Origin: an uncultured Prochlorococcus sp.
GTDB taxonomy: Bacteria; Cyanobacteriota; Cyanobacteriia; PCC-6307; Cyanobiaceae
Reading direction: 5' to 3'
DNA length: 64,000 bases
Assembly (NCBI GenBank): GCA_902560875.1
Contig: CACENO010000003.1
Coordinates: 1 to 64,000 of the forward strand
This document shows, piece by piece, positions 18,464 through 27,986 of this stretch (position 1 is the first letter of the stretch; each line of letters begins with the position of its first letter). The position numbers and the translations under genes are program-made. Under the pieces are notes generated by a model. It worked only from the letters and a program-made list of their open reading frames with translations. It was not told where the DNA came from and did not search any database.

Positions 18464-18664
18464 TTAGACACCATTCCAATCAACTGTAAAGCCTTGCAGC
18501 AGAACTGATTGATTGTAAATATTGAGCATAATGAGTAGGAAAACAATCAAGAGGGCTCCAATAAGACCCATGACTGGTGTTGCTCCCCATCCAGGAACAA
18601 CCTTCCCTTGGCCGCTATTCCCAATTCTTTTAAGCAGGCTTCCAAGCGCGGTTTTTTGTCCCAT
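18464..18664 (-). CDS. psbH: Photosystem II protein PsbH
   Basis: Small PSII core subunit near CP47, in the thylakoid membrane. The 66-aa protein has the typical N-terminus [32 protein letters not shown] followed by one transmembrane helix ([21 protein letters not shown]) and [12 protein letters not shown]. The start ATG is unambiguous. psbN, which lies opposite psbH in many cyanobacteria and plastids, is not seen next to it. Confidence 0.97.
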   Translation of the reverse strand: MGQKTALGSLLKRIGNSGQGKVVPGWGATPVMGLIGALLIVFLLIMLNIYNQSVLLQGFTVDWNGV

Positions 18665-19045
18665 GACTGTGCTCGAGTCTGAATCGATGATTGAGTGACA
18701 ACATTGTATGGGTATGGCCCTTCAAACCTCCTTGATTTGAGGAGATTTGATGCAAAATTCTTTTTTCCTTTTTTGAAATACCCCAGAGCTGACATGGACA
18801 GTCGCTTTTTTTTTAAAGATATTTAAAGGTTCGTGTGCCACAAATTTTGATGTTGCACTAAAAATTGGGACCGTGAATTGAGGTCAAAACCGCCTTTTTT
18901 TTGAAAAGATTTCACGATTTAGCGCTCGGCTACTTCGAAACATTTCAATCCAATCCAATTGGAGGGGCTTTAGCACCTTTTTTATGGCGAGTTCACCTCA
19001 AAACCACATATTATGAATCCACTTACATAGACGTGGTCGGTCTTC
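18665..19045. other. psbH-psbI intergenic region
   Basis: About 380 bases between divergent psbH and psbI. It holds the likely psbH -10, a T9 run near 18894, and a TATTAT (19009-19014) that could serve as the psbI -10. The two ORF-track frames here (18547-18795 minus and 18901-19122 plus) overlap real genes in other frames and have no recognisable product. No psbN frame was found on either strand. Confidence 0.5.
18703..18708 (-). promoter_or_regulatory. Possible -10 element for psbH
   Basis: The complement reads TACAAT about 40 bases before the psbH start, a one-mismatch match to TATAAT. No recognisable -35 box lies at the right distance, which is not unusual in this group. Confidence 0.35.
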
Positions 19046-19174
19046 ATGCTTGCCCTCAAGATTTCTGTTTATACGGTCGTCTTCTTTTTTGTTGGGATTT
19101 TTCTCTTTGGTTTCTTAGCTAGTGACCCAAGTAGAACCCCTAATAGAAAAGACCTGGAAAGTCCACAAGACTGA
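19046..19174 (+). CDS. psbI: Photosystem II protein PsbI
   Basis: A 42-aa protein missed by the ORF track. It reads [19 protein letters not shown], then [20 protein letters not shown] and a short PQD tail, the characteristic single-helix PsbI with the conserved [13 protein letters not shown] tail. PsbI binds near the D1 protein and helps early PSII assembly. ATG at 19046, TGA at 19172-19174. It faces away from psbH and precedes the LptD-like gene. Confidence 0.96.
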   Translation: MLALKISVYTVVFFFVGIFLFGFLASDPSRTPNRKDLESPQD

Positions 19175-19230
19175 ATACTTCGATTCAGATTCTTAAGTCA
19201 CGCCACATACTGGACCTGTCATGAGGCGGT

Positions 19231-22200
19231 ATGGGGAGTGGTCGTGTCAGGATCACGACCTTTGGCAGGAAGACTTTGGTGGCGAAACGCCCCCACATTT
19301 TTATCGCTGGACTGATTAGTGCAGGTGGGTTGAGTCTTATCAACTCATCTGCAATAGCTGATTCATATAAAAGTCTTCAAGAACCTTTCTTTGGTGAGCT
19401 ATCTGAAGCTTCTTCGGAAGGTGCGGATTCAATCAAAGAAGAATCTTTTTCTTACCAAAAATCTAATAAGCACTTTGATGAGAACCTTGTCGCTTCTCCG
19501 TCAGAGTTGCAGCTTCGTGCTAATCGACAAAGGTATGACGCTCGTCAAAAGAGATTTATTGCCGAAGGTAAAGTTAGTGTTTCACTTGATGGCGCTTTAC
19601 TCAAAGCAGATCGCATTGAATTCGATAGAGGTTTTCAAACGCTTTATGCAGTTGGAAGTGTGCGTTTTAAGAAGGGTGCTCAATACTTCCAAGCCACTTC
19701 TTTTCGATATAACTTGATTCAAAGGAGAGGATATTTAAAAGATGTGTATGGCATTCTTGATCTTAAATCTTTAGATAAAGATTTGAAAATCATTTCAAAA
19801 AAAAATAAGCAGGATAATTTGAAAATTATTGAGTCTAGGTCTCAGCAAAAACCCAGATTTTTGACAGAAAAAAATAATCAATTATTAGATTCGGCCTCTT
19901 TAAAATTGAGGCCTTTAAATTCATGGGTTCATTCAGATGATGGATTCTCTCTTTTTGAAACTAAGAATGAAAGAAGTATTGACAGTGATCTTATTGCTTG
20001 TCCACCGAGTATTCCTCCGAACCCTGACATGAAAACTTATTCATGGTCAGTTACTACTTGGGGTGGGCAGATGACAGCCTCAGACTTTGGCGAGGCATTT
20101 ATTTTTGACGATAGTTTGAGAGACGAATACCTTTTTGGCATTGGCCTTAATAAAAATATTTATCAAAATGGACCACTTTCATTTGAGTTAGAAGCAGATT
20201 GGTTTAAACATTCTGCAAATAAACAAACTGGAGGCCAATATCAGGATGCACCTTATTCAGAAACACCCGCTCAAACCTTTAGCGAAGGCATTCTTGGCAT
20301 AGGTGCAAGAATTTGGTTGCGTCCTTGGCTTAATCTTGGAATTGTTGAAGGCATTAGTTACAATACTTCTCCAAGTAATTACGAACGTACATATAGAAGC
20401 AAACAATCTCAGATTTTGAATTATTTGGGATTTGAAATGGAGGCTCTTGTTTCTGAAAGAGTTTCATTGGTTGGAAGAATTCATCATCGCTCCGGTGCTT
20501 TTGGTACTTTTGGTGGCGTAAAAGGCGGCAGTAATTCTTATTTAATTGGATTTAGATATCGATGGGATCAACAAAATAAACAGAAGGAATCTGTTGTCTT
20601 TTCCCCTCCGAAAGGGTGTCTGGGTGCAAAACAAAGGATGAGGAGTTTACCTACAAGCATTGATGACAGCTTGGACATTCAGAGCGTTAGAAAATTACCA
20701 CCTTTTCCAAAGAAGAAGCTAATCAATTCGTTTAAAACGACAAAACAATCTCAGCAAGACTCTGACTTATTGAAAACCAACTCTTCTAACCTTTCTTTTG
20801 CTGAACAAGAAAAGATTAGAATAAAAGCAATAGCTTCAATAGATCAAAGGATTAATGATTTAAAATATAGAGATAGTTTTGCTTTGCAAGGCAAGTTTGG
20901 ATTAGAGAGAGATTCAAGAGGTGTAGAAGAGAAGAATCAGCCAGGAAGTATTCAGATTTCCCAATTGCAGCCAAAAGTTAGTTCTAAGATTGTTACTGGC
21001 TCAATAACACGCTGGAGAATACAAGCAGCAAAAATCATAATCAATCCAGATGGTTGGAAGGCAAACCGAATGAACTTTACTAATGACCCTTTTACCCCAA
21101 CACAAACGAGGATAGATGCATATAATGTATTGGCTAAAGAGAATAAAAATGGTGATCTTTTAGTAACATCCTCTAGGAGTAGATTAATATTTGAAGAGAA
21201 GATAAGTATTCCATTTGTAAAGTCAACACGTGTTAGAAGAACTGAGAGAATTGAGAACCGATGGGTAATTGGGATTGACCAAAGAGACAGAGATGGAGTA
21301 TTTATTGGGCGTCAATTTCAGCCTATAGAACTTGGGGAAAAATTTACTATTTCATTTCAACCTCAGTTCCTTATTCAGCGTGCTGTAAAAAATGAAACGA
21401 ACAGCTATATAAAGCCTGGCTCATCATTGACTAGTGAAAAGGTTACTAGTCCTGTTATTACTTCTGACTTGTTTGGTCTGAAATCAAAACTTAGAGGTAA
21501 GGCCTTAGATTTTAATGTAAGTCTTGATTCGAATATAAGTACATTTAATCCAGACCACTTTCTAAATGGCAGTAGATATTGGCTTGCTTTAGATAAATTC
21601 ATTCAGGCTCCTTTATTTGGCTCTTTGAAAACCACATTGTTTGGTGCTTATCGTTATCGTGTTTGGAATGGATCAATGGGAGAGAATCATATATATACTG
21701 CCTATGGAGGTTATGCTGACAAAAAGTACGATTTTAATTTAGGTGGCTTGAGTAATGCTTACATTGTCAGATTCGGTGTTGGAAACTATCAAGCAGAGAC
21801 TCTCTCTGGAGGCAGTATGTCTGAGCTGTGGAGGCTGAATGTATATTCTGAATTAAAAAGTAAATATATTTTGTGGCAAGGAAATCCCTCAGATATGACT
21901 CCTTATTTTGCATATCGTTATTCTCCAGAAGCTATCGTGCCAGGATTGGCTCTTGAATCTAGTTTTAGCCAAGCATATTTTGCATATCAAGATGGCAGTA
22001 CTCAGAAAATAATTACATTTACTGGAGGGCCTTCCTTAACACTAGGAACTTTTAGTAAACCATTTTTGGACTATACAAAATTTTCAATTTATTCAGGAGG
22101 CTCTTTGAAAGAGGGCAGTAGTCCTTTTTCTTTTGATGAAGTTGTAGATTTAGCTACTTTGGGCATTGGTTTAACTCAGCAAGTTTTTGGGCCATTAGTT

Positions 22201-22425
22201 CTTAATACAGGTTTTGAATTTAATATAGATGGAGGTTCAAGTTATTATGGAAAGGCTATTGATTCAAATATAGAGCTGCGTTGGCAGAGAAGATCATATG
22301 ACATTGGTTTATTTTACAACCCTTATAAGGGAATGGGAGGAATTAGCTTTCATCTAAATGATTTTAACTTTACTGGGACTGGATTACCATTTGCACCTTA
22401 TTATTCAACAAAGGAAATAAGATAA
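19231..22425 (+). CDS. LptD/OstA-like outer-membrane protein with DUF3769
   Basis: A 1064-aa secreted protein. The N-terminus has basic residues and a hydrophobic stretch (FIAGLISAGGLSLINSSAIADS) that looks like a signal peptide. Residues about 90-170 form an LptA/OstA-like domain (RYDARQKRFIAEGKVSVSLDGALLKADRIEFDRG). The remainder is beta-rich with alternating aromatic strands, ending in FTGTGLPFAPYY, as expected for an outer-membrane barrel of the cyanobacterial DUF3769 family. Related proteins place lipopolysaccharide in the outer membrane. The lysine- and serine-rich linker near residues 480-560 is unusual. ATG at 19231. Confidence 0.8.
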   Translation: MGSGRVRITTFGRKTLVAKRPHIFIAGLISAGGLSLINSSAIADSYKSLQEPFFGELSEASSEGADSIKEESFSYQKSNKHFDENLVASPSELQLRANRQRYDARQKRFIAEGKVSVSLDGALLKADRIEFDRGFQTLYAVGSVRFKKGAQYFQATSFRYNLIQRRGYLKDVYGILDLKSLDKDLKIISKKNKQDNLKIIESRSQQKPRFLTEKNNQLLDSASLKLRPLNSWVHSDDGFSLFETKNERSIDSDLIACPPSIPPNPDMKTYSWSVTTWGGQMTASDFGEAFIFDDSLRDEYLFGIGLNKNIYQNGPLSFELEADWFKHSANKQTGGQYQDAPYSETPAQTFSEGILGIGARIWLRPWLNLGIVEGISYNTSPSNYERTYRSKQSQILNYLGFEMEALVSERVSLVGRIHHRSGAFGTFGGVKGGSNSYLIGFRYRWDQQNKQKESVVFSPPKGCLGAKQRMRSLPTSIDDSLDIQSVRKLPPFPKKKLINSFKTTKQSQQDSDLLKTNSSNLSFAEQEKIRIKAIASIDQRINDLKYRDSFALQGKFGLERDSRGVEEKNQPGSIQISQLQPKVSSKIVTGSITRWRIQAAKIIINPDGWKANRMNFTNDPFTPTQTRIDAYNVLAKENKNGDLLVTSSRSRLIFEEKISIPFVKSTRVRRTERIENRWVIGIDQRDRDGVFIGRQFQPIELGEKFTISFQPQFLIQRAVKNETNSYIKPGSSLTSEKVTSPVITSDLFGLKSKLRGKALDFNVSLDSNISTFNPDHFLNGSRYWLALDKFIQAPLFGSLKTTLFGAYRYRVWNGSMGENHIYTAYGGYADKKYDFNLGGLSNAYIVRFGVGNYQAETLSGGSMSELWRLNVYSELKSKYILWQGNPSDMTPYFAYRYSPEAIVPGLALESSFSQAYFAYQDGSTQKIITFTGGPSLTLGTFSKPFLDYTKFSIYSGGSLKEGSSPFSFDEVVDLATLGIGLTQQVFGPLVLNTGFEFNIDGGSSYYGKAIDSNIELRWQRRSYDIGLFYNPYKGMGGISFHLNDFNFTGTGLPFAPYYSTKEIR

Positions 22426-22476
22426 TTTCATGTAATCTAAGTGAGCATACTTATAACGCTATATTTAAATTAACTC

Positions 22477-23103
22477 TTAATTAGTAATATCAAAATTTGA
22501 TAGGTAGGGAATTGATTTTTTAGTTTTTTCGATATTTTTCTTTTGACTAATGAGTTGAGATGTTGCGTCCCATTTCCCTGTGAGAAGCATTTTTAAAGGA
22601 CCAGTTTCTAGAGTAAGATTAAAAGTATTCTCTGATGACTTAATATTTTCATGCTTAAGATTTAGCTCCCATACTTGACTCTTGTCAGCCTCAATTGTTT
22701 TTTGTAGGTCTTTGATTAAATGTTCAGATCCAGTTGCACAAGGTATTCCGAGAGATAAGCAATTGCTGTAGAAAATTTCAGCAAAACTCTGGCCAATTAA
22801 AGCACGAATCCCCCATCTCATTAGTGCTTGTGGGGCATGTTCACGACTGGAGCCACAACCAAAGTTATCATTAACCACAAGTATTGAAGCGCCATAGTTT
22901 TGTTTTTGATCAAAAGGGTGAGCACCTTTTAGCTCTGACCTGTCATCTGCAAAAACCTGACCTCCTAAATTAGTAAAGCTCACACATTTAAGAAAACGAG
23001 CAGGGATTATTCGATCAGTGTCAATATCATTACCTGGTAAAACAAGACATTTCCCTCTAATGATTGAAATTTCATTTTTTGGGAAAGAGGAGTTACTGCT
23101 CAT
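22477..23103 (-). CDS. leuD: 3-isopropylmalate dehydratase small subunit
   Basis: Forms the aconitase-like isomerase of leucine synthesis with LeuC. The 208-aa chain shows GNDIDTDRIIPARFLK near residue 25, NFGCGSSREHAPQALMRWGIRALIGQSFAEIFYSN near 85, the swivel-domain signature, and LGIPCA. The C-terminus carries about 25 extra lysine-rich residues (QLISQKKNIEKTKKSIP) compared with typical 200-aa forms. ATG at 23103, 20 bases after leuC. Confidence 0.95.
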   Translation of the reverse strand: MSSNSSFPKNEISIIRGKCLVLPGNDIDTDRIIPARFLKCVSFTNLGGQVFADDRSELKGAHPFDQKQNYGASILVVNDNFGCGSSREHAPQALMRWGIRALIGQSFAEIFYSNCLSLGIPCATGSEHLIKDLQKTIEADKSQVWELNLKHENIKSSENTFNLTLETGPLKMLLTGKWDATSQLISQKKNIEKTKKSIPYLSNFDITN

Positions 23104-23123
23104 TCGACATGCGTTTTATTTAA

Positions 23124-24539
23124 TTATTTAATGCTGCCAAGCATTTTTCTTACATCGGTAACTTTTCCTTCTATTGCAGCTGCAGCAACCATTGCTGGAC
23201 TCATCAGTAAAGTTCTTCCATGGGCAGAGCCTTGCCTGCCTTTGAAATTTCTGTTGCTTGAACTTGCACTAATTTGCCTGCCTATTAGTTTGTCTGGGTT
23301 CATTGCAAGACACATTGAACAGCCTGGCTCTCTCCATTCAAAGCCTGCTTCGAGAAATATACGATCAATTCCTTCTTTTTCTGCGGCTCTTGCAACTCGT
23401 TCAGAACCAGGGACAACAAAAGCTTTTATCCCATTTGCAACATGTCTTCCTTGAGCAACAGCAGCTGCGGCGCGGAGATCGCTTAGTCGACCGTTTGTGC
23501 AGCTACCGATAAAACATACATCTACGGGGATACCTGAAATTAATTTGCCAGGTTTTAAATCCATATAGCTAAATGCTTCTTCTGCTAATAGTCTTTCATT
23601 GGTCTCTAGAGATTCACTTGTTGGAATGCACTCATTTATTCCTATTCCTTGAGCTGGTGTTATTCCCCAAGTAACGGTTGGTGCTATTTGTGATGCATCA
23701 AATGTCACTTCGTCATCGAAAATAGCGGAAGTATCACTTGCAAGGGTTTGCCACCAATTGATTGCCTTAGTCCAATCTTCAAAATTTGGTGCATGAGGCA
23801 AACCTTGGATGTAATTATATGTAGTTTGATCTGGATTGATATATCCACATCGAGCACCTCCTTCAATAGCCATATTGCATATAGTCATTCTTTCTTCCAT
23901 AGAGAGTTTTTTTATTGCTGGTCCAGCAAATTCGTATGCGTATCCAACGCCCCCTTTGACGCCTAAAGAACGTATTACATGCAGTATTAAATCTTTTGCA
24001 TAAACGCCACTTTTTAATTGTCCATCGAACCAAATCCGCCGCACTTTAAGTTTGTTCATGGCCAAACTTTGACTGGCTAATACATCACGCACTTGACTTG
24101 TACCTATCCCAAATGCAATTGCACCAAAAGCTCCATGAGTAGAGGTATGTGAATCTCCACAGGCAATAGTCATTCCTGGTTGAGTAAGTCCAAGTTCTGG
24201 TGCAATTACATGGACTATGCCTTGAGACCCACTTCCTATGCCAAAGAGTTTGATTTTGTGCTTTGCACAATTAGTTTCTAGTGTGCTGAGCATTTCCTCA
24301 GCGAGTGGGTCATTAAAAGGTCGCTTTTGACTAATTGTTGGGACGATATGGTCCACAGTTGCAACAGTTCTCTCAGGACAGATAACTGGTAAGTTTTTTT
24401 CTTCCAGAGCTGCAAATGCTTGCGGGCTGGTGACTTCATGGATCAGATGAAGACCTATAAATAGTTGAGCAGATCCACCGGGTAGATCTGCTACCCGGTG
24501 GATGTCCCAAACTTTGTCATAGAGCGTTCCTTTGCTCAA
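23124..24539 (-). CDS. leuC: 3-isopropylmalate dehydratase large subunit
   Basis: Catalytic subunit with the 4Fe-4S cluster. Cluster ligands are visible in [17 protein letters not shown] near residue 345 and [13 protein letters not shown] near 405. Substrate-binding segments [28 protein letters not shown] near 128 and the closing [26 protein letters not shown] are present. Length 471 aa. The start is TTG 24539, as no ATG is nearby upstream. leuC and leuD are an operon. Confidence 0.96.
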   Translation of the reverse strand: MSKGTLYDKVWDIHRVADLPGGSAQLFIGLHLIHEVTSPQAFAALEEKNLPVICPERTVATVDHIVPTISQKRPFNDPLAEEMLSTLETNCAKHKIKLFGIGSGSQGIVHVIAPELGLTQPGMTIACGDSHTSTHGAFGAIAFGIGTSQVRDVLASQSLAMNKLKVRRIWFDGQLKSGVYAKDLILHVIRSLGVKGGVGYAYEFAGPAIKKLSMEERMTICNMAIEGGARCGYINPDQTTYNYIQGLPHAPNFEDWTKAINWWQTLASDTSAIFDDEVTFDASQIAPTVTWGITPAQGIGINECIPTSESLETNERLLAEEAFSYMDLKPGKLISGIPVDVCFIGSCTNGRLSDLRAAAAVAQGRHVANGIKAFVVPGSERVARAAEKEGIDRIFLEAGFEWREPGCSMCLAMNPDKLIGRQISASSSNRNFKGRQGSAHGRTLLMSPAMVAAAAIEGKVTDVRKMLGSIK

Positions 24540-24573
24540 TGGAGTTGGATTAAGGGAAGGAAGAAATACGACA

Positions 24574-25848
24574 CTAGCTCTGATTGAGTAATAACAAACG
24601 GAGACTATCTAGTCCGCATATAACACTCAACTTTTGAATTTCTAATCTTCCTCTATGAGTTCCAAAGTTTTTTTGATACACCTCAGTAGTTTTTGGACCT
24701 GCAATTGCTATATGCACTTGTCCTACCGGTTTTGAGTTTGTTTCCCCCCCAGGACCTGCTAGTCCACTTATTGCAATAGACCAGTTGGAACCTAGTTTTG
24801 ATTTGACCCCTTTGGCCATTTCTTTGGCAACCTGATTGGATACGGCCCCATATCGTTGCAGGGAGGCATCTTCCACATGAAGCAAAGCCTGTTTGATTTT
24901 GTTGCTATATGCAATCACTCCACCTAAAAAGACCTCTGAAGCTTTAGGTACAGCTGTTAGAGCTGCTCCAAGACCTCCTCCACTACATGATTCGGCAATT
25001 GCCAAAGTCTCTCCTCTTTTGCGGAGTAGTTCAAGTACAACAGAGGCTAAATTCTCATTATTAGACCCATAACATTTTAAGCCAGTTCTATTGAGGATCT
25101 CTTTTTCTAAAGGCTTAAGTAGTTTTAGAGCTGCTTCAGAATTTGAACTTTGTGCGGTGAGTCTAATTTTTACTTCTCCTGAACTTGCGTATGGTGCAAC
25201 TGTAGGGTTTTTGCTTTCTAGGAGGTCAGATAATTGTTCAGCCAAAGTTGATTCTGAGATGCCTGAAAATTTGAAAACACTGCTTAAGATTGTTCCTTTG
25301 GCTCCTTCATATTCTCGTAGCCATGATGCAACAGATTGCACCCACATTTTCTTTAATTCAGAAGGCACTCCAGGAAAACAAATTATAGTGAAGTCCTTTT
25401 TGGGACTCCAGATAAAGCCAGGAGCAGTTCCAGATGGGTTTGGAATAATTTGAGCGCCAAGGGGGAAAAGAGATTGTTTTTTGTTGCTAGATGCTGAAAT
25501 CTCACTATTTGTCGAAGTTTTTTCTTTTATTTCTGCCCATATCTTTGAATTTTCTTTTAAAGGTGTTTCAAATGCTTCTGCAATAGTCGCGGTCGTAATG
25601 TCGTCAGGTGTGGGACCTAAACCACCAGTCGTAATAAGAACTTCACTGCGTTTTGCTGAATCAAGTATCGCCTCTTTTAAACGTATTGGATTATCTCCAA
25701 CTACAGTTTGTATGTAGTGGGGAATTCCTAATATTGCGAGCTCTTCAGCTAGCCACTGAGCATTACTATTTACGATTTCTCCAAGAAGTAATTCGGTCCC
25801 AATACAGAGAAGTTCAACACCTTTATTTTTGTTTGATTGATTACTCAC
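24574..25848 (-). CDS. cinA: CinA-like competence/damage-inducible protein
   Basis: Two domains: an N-terminal MoaB-like domain ([48 protein letters not shown]) associated with ADP-ribose pyrophosphatase activity, and a C-terminal NMN deamidase-like domain ([44 protein letters not shown]). Together they support nucleotide repair and NAD salvage in other bacteria. Length 424 aa is full. GTG start at 25848 overlaps the glyA stop by 8 bases, so the two are translationally coupled. Confidence 0.92.
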   Translation of the reverse strand: MSNQSNKNKGVELLCIGTELLLGEIVNSNAQWLAEELAILGIPHYIQTVVGDNPIRLKEAILDSAKRSEVLITTGGLGPTPDDITTATIAEAFETPLKENSKIWAEIKEKTSTNSEISASSNKKQSLFPLGAQIIPNPSGTAPGFIWSPKKDFTIICFPGVPSELKKMWVQSVASWLREYEGAKGTILSSVFKFSGISESTLAEQLSDLLESKNPTVAPYASSGEVKIRLTAQSSNSEAALKLLKPLEKEILNRTGLKCYGSNNENLASVVLELLRKRGETLAIAESCSGGGLGAALTAVPKASEVFLGGVIAYSNKIKQALLHVEDASLQRYGAVSNQVAKEMAKGVKSKLGSNWSIAISGLAGPGGETNSKPVGQVHIAIAGPKTTEVYQKNFGTHRGRLEIQKLSVICGLDSLRLLLLNQS

Positions 25849-27130
25849 CAGATTCTTTGGAGTTGTTTTTATATAGAGGAAATACTTGGCATAGTTTGCT
25901 TACATTTTCAATACACTTTCTTTTAATTGCAGGGTCTTGAGGACTCTTTAATCTGTCAGCAATAATATCTGCCACTTGTGAAAAAGCTCCCTCAGTAAAA
26001 CCTCGAGTAGTAAGAGCGGCAGTTCCTAATCTTAAGCCACTAGTAACGAATGGGGATTCAGGGTCAAAAGGCACAGTGTTTTTATTTGCAGTGATATTTA
26101 CTTCGCTAACTAGAGTGTCAGCAAGTTTTCCAGTCATGCCAATAGATCGCAAATCTAGCAGAACAATATGATTGTCAGTCCCATTGCTTACTACATTTAT
26201 ACCTCGCTCTTGAATACGTTTGGCTAAGGCTTTTGCATTCGCGACAACTTGACGACTATATGAAACAAAATCTGGCTTTAAAGCTTCTCCAAAGGCAACT
26301 GCTTTGGCAGCAATTATGTGTTCTAGTGGTCCTCCTTGGCTACCAGGGAAAACAGCTTTATCGAATTTACGTCCAAATTCTTCATCTTTACTGAGAATTA
26401 AGCCACCCCTAGGCCCTCTTAAGGTTTTGTGTGTAGTAGTAGTTACGACATCACAGTGATCTATTGGATTTGGGTGGATTTTTGCTGCTACAAGTCCTGC
26501 AATATGAGCTATATCAGCCATTAGATACGCTCCAACTTCATCAGCGATTGATCTAAATCCGGCAAAGTCTATTGTTCGAGGGTAAGCCGAATAACCGCAG
26601 ATAATTAATTTTGGCTTATGTTCTAGAGCTTGTTTCAGAATTGATTCCATATCAAGCTTTTGAGTCTGTGGATTGACCCCGTAATGGACCGCTTTGAACC
26701 ATTTCCCACTTACATTTACTGGCGACCCATGGGTTAGATGTCCTCCATGGGATAAATCCATACCCATGATGGTGTCTCCAGGTTTTAACAAAGCTAGAAA
26801 CACCGCAAAATTCGCTTGTGCTCCACTATGGGGTTGAACATTTGCCCAACCTGCTTTGAAAAGTTTTTTGGCGCGTTCAATAGCTAAAGCTTCAATTTCA
26901 TCAACATATTCACAACCTCCGTAATAGCGCTTTTTTGGGAGTCCTTCTGCGTATTTATTCGTCAATACTGAGCCTTGGGCTTGCATCACTGCTTGAGATG
27001 CAAAATTTTCACTAGCAATCAATTCTAGGTGAGTTTGCTGTCTCTCTCTTTCTAGATCAATTAAACGAGCAATTTTGGAATCTGCATCCTTTAAATCAGA
27101 ATTAATAGAGAGCAAGGAGAGATCCTTCAT
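25841..27130 (-). CDS. glyA: Serine hydroxymethyltransferase
   Basis: PLP enzyme converting serine and THF to glycine and methylene-THF, feeding thymidylate, purine and methionine synthesis. The PLP lysine motif is [14 protein letters not shown] near residue 230; other signatures are [26 protein letters not shown] near 40, [14 protein letters not shown], and [14 protein letters not shown] near 120. Length 429 aa. ATG at 27130. A tRNA-Arg and a strong terminator lie directly upstream on the same strand, so glyA needs its own promoter. Confidence 0.97.
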   Translation of the reverse strand: MKDLSLLSINSDLKDADSKIARLIDLERERQQTHLELIASENFASQAVMQAQGSVLTNKYAEGLPKKRYYGGCEYVDEIEALAIERAKKLFKAGWANVQPHSGAQANFAVFLALLKPGDTIMGMDLSHGGHLTHGSPVNVSGKWFKAVHYGVNPQTQKLDMESILKQALEHKPKLIICGYSAYPRTIDFAGFRSIADEVGAYLMADIAHIAGLVAAKIHPNPIDHCDVVTTTTHKTLRGPRGGLILSKDEEFGRKFDKAVFPGSQGGPLEHIIAAKAVAFGEALKPDFVSYSRQVVANAKALAKRIQERGINVVSNGTDNHIVLLDLRSIGMTGKLADTLVSEVNITANKNTVPFDPESPFVTSGLRLGTAALTTRGFTEGAFSQVADIIADRLKSPQDPAIKRKCIENVSKLCQVFPLYKNNSKESGE

Positions 27131-27217
27131 TTTTCAGGCTAGAAGCTTTGGGATAGTAGGAAAAGTTGCCTCAATTTGATTAGAAGTTCTACATTTTTGC
27201 TTTTATTCCAACAAATC

Positions 27218-27244
27218 TAAAAAAAAACTGCCCTTAGGGCAGTT
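27218..27244 (-). terminator. Intrinsic terminator after tRNA-Arg
   Basis: On the minus strand AACTGCCC-TAA-GGGCAGTT is a perfect stem with a 3-base loop, followed by an uninterrupted T-run. It directly follows the tRNA-Arg 3' end and separates it from glyA. Confidence 0.85.
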
Positions 27245-27247
27245 AAG

Positions 27248-27321
27248 CGCGCCTGGAGAGATTCGAACTCCCGACCCTCTGATCCGTAGTCAGATGCTCT
27301 AATCCGCTGAGCTACAGGCGC
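27248..27321 (-). tRNA. tRNA-Arg (ACG anticodon)
   Basis: The complement starts GCGCCTGTAGCTCAGCGGAT and pairs GCGCCTG with CAGGCGC. The D-arm is GCTCAGCGGATTAGAGC, the anticodon arm TCTGACTACGGATCAGA carries ACG, and the T-arm GGGAGTTCGAATCTCTC is intact apart from a G-U type pair. 74 nt, CCA not encoded. Confidence 0.97.
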
Positions 27322-27409
27322 CCGATTGAGTTAATAAGACTCCATTAAGGGCACATTCGTCAACTCAGAGCTGGATTTGTACCAGAATTGTAGAAATTGC
27401 AAATTCCAT

Positions 27410-27700
27410 ATGCCACTTCAACCAGCCGAACTACAAGATTTGCAGATCTCGATAGGAGATCGAATCTATATACAAGTTGCAAACTGGCATCTTTATTTGA
27501 GAGATGCGGCTCTAGCAGAACCTCTTGCTATCGAATGCAATGCCAATCTCGACCTTGGTGCAAATGTTGCAGCTAGGAAAGCACTTGAGAATGTTCAGGT
27601 ATCCCTAGGTGGCGGAAATGCGCGTTTACCTTTAGCTCGATTAATTCCATCAGGACAGATTTTTGACCTTGAGGATATTTTGGGTCCCTATTGCAGATAA
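27410..27700 (+). CDS. DUF3181 family protein
   Basis: A 96-aa cyanobacterial protein of unknown function, start at ATG 27410 (MPLQPAELQDL); the ORF track uses a TTG at 27377. The conserved core is IGDRIYIQVANWHLYLRDAALAEPLA, then LGGGNARLPLARLIP and the C-terminal DLEDILGPY, the DUF3181 layout. No membrane segment or metal site is seen. It precedes a second small conserved gene by 25 bases and is divergent from tRNA-Arg. Confidence 0.78.
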   Translation: MPLQPAELQDLQISIGDRIYIQVANWHLYLRDAALAEPLAIECNANLDLGANVAARKALENVQVSLGGGNARLPLARLIPSGQIFDLEDILGPYCR

Positions 27701-27725
27701 GGTTGCATCAACTTAGGGAGGCCCC

Positions 27726-27986
27726 TTGCTAATTATTGAGGTCACCAATGCTCGTGAAGTGATGCGCGAACGTATTGGCCCATTGGGCGACCGCTTAATA
27801 GGAAAGGTACTTGATGCAGAGGCACAGGTAGAAAAAGCGTTAATTCAGGAGATGGAGATTTCTTTTCAGGAATTCGGCATTGAAGCGCGAATTTTGTCTG
27901 TAAAAGGACCTCAGTTAACTGGAGAAAAAAACCTTAAGTTTCCAGTCAAGATAAGAGAAGAACGTAATGTTCATCTCAGCGATTAA
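27726..27986 (+). CDS. Conserved small cyanobacterial protein, unknown function
   Basis: An 86-aa protein with a TTG start at 27726 (LIIEVTNAREVMRERIGPL). It continues GDRLIGKVLDAEAQVEKALIQEMEISFQEFGIEARILSV, an alpha/beta pattern common in conserved cyanobacterial hypothetical proteins that I know only as unnamed. No motif gives a function. It follows DUF3181 by 25 bases and overlaps the convergent murJ end by 11 bases. Confidence 0.7.
   Translation: MLIIEVTNAREVMRERIGPLGDRLIGKVLDAEAQVEKALIQEMEISFQEFGIEARILSVKGPQLTGEKNLKFPVKIREERNVHLSD

Noticed and set aside
18547-18795. 82-aa minus-strand frame upstream of and overlapping psbH
   Set aside because: It overlaps psbH in another frame, has no recognisable domain, and its upstream part is low-complexity.
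18901-19122. 73-aa plus-strand frame over psbI
   Set aside because: It runs through the clear psbI gene in another frame.
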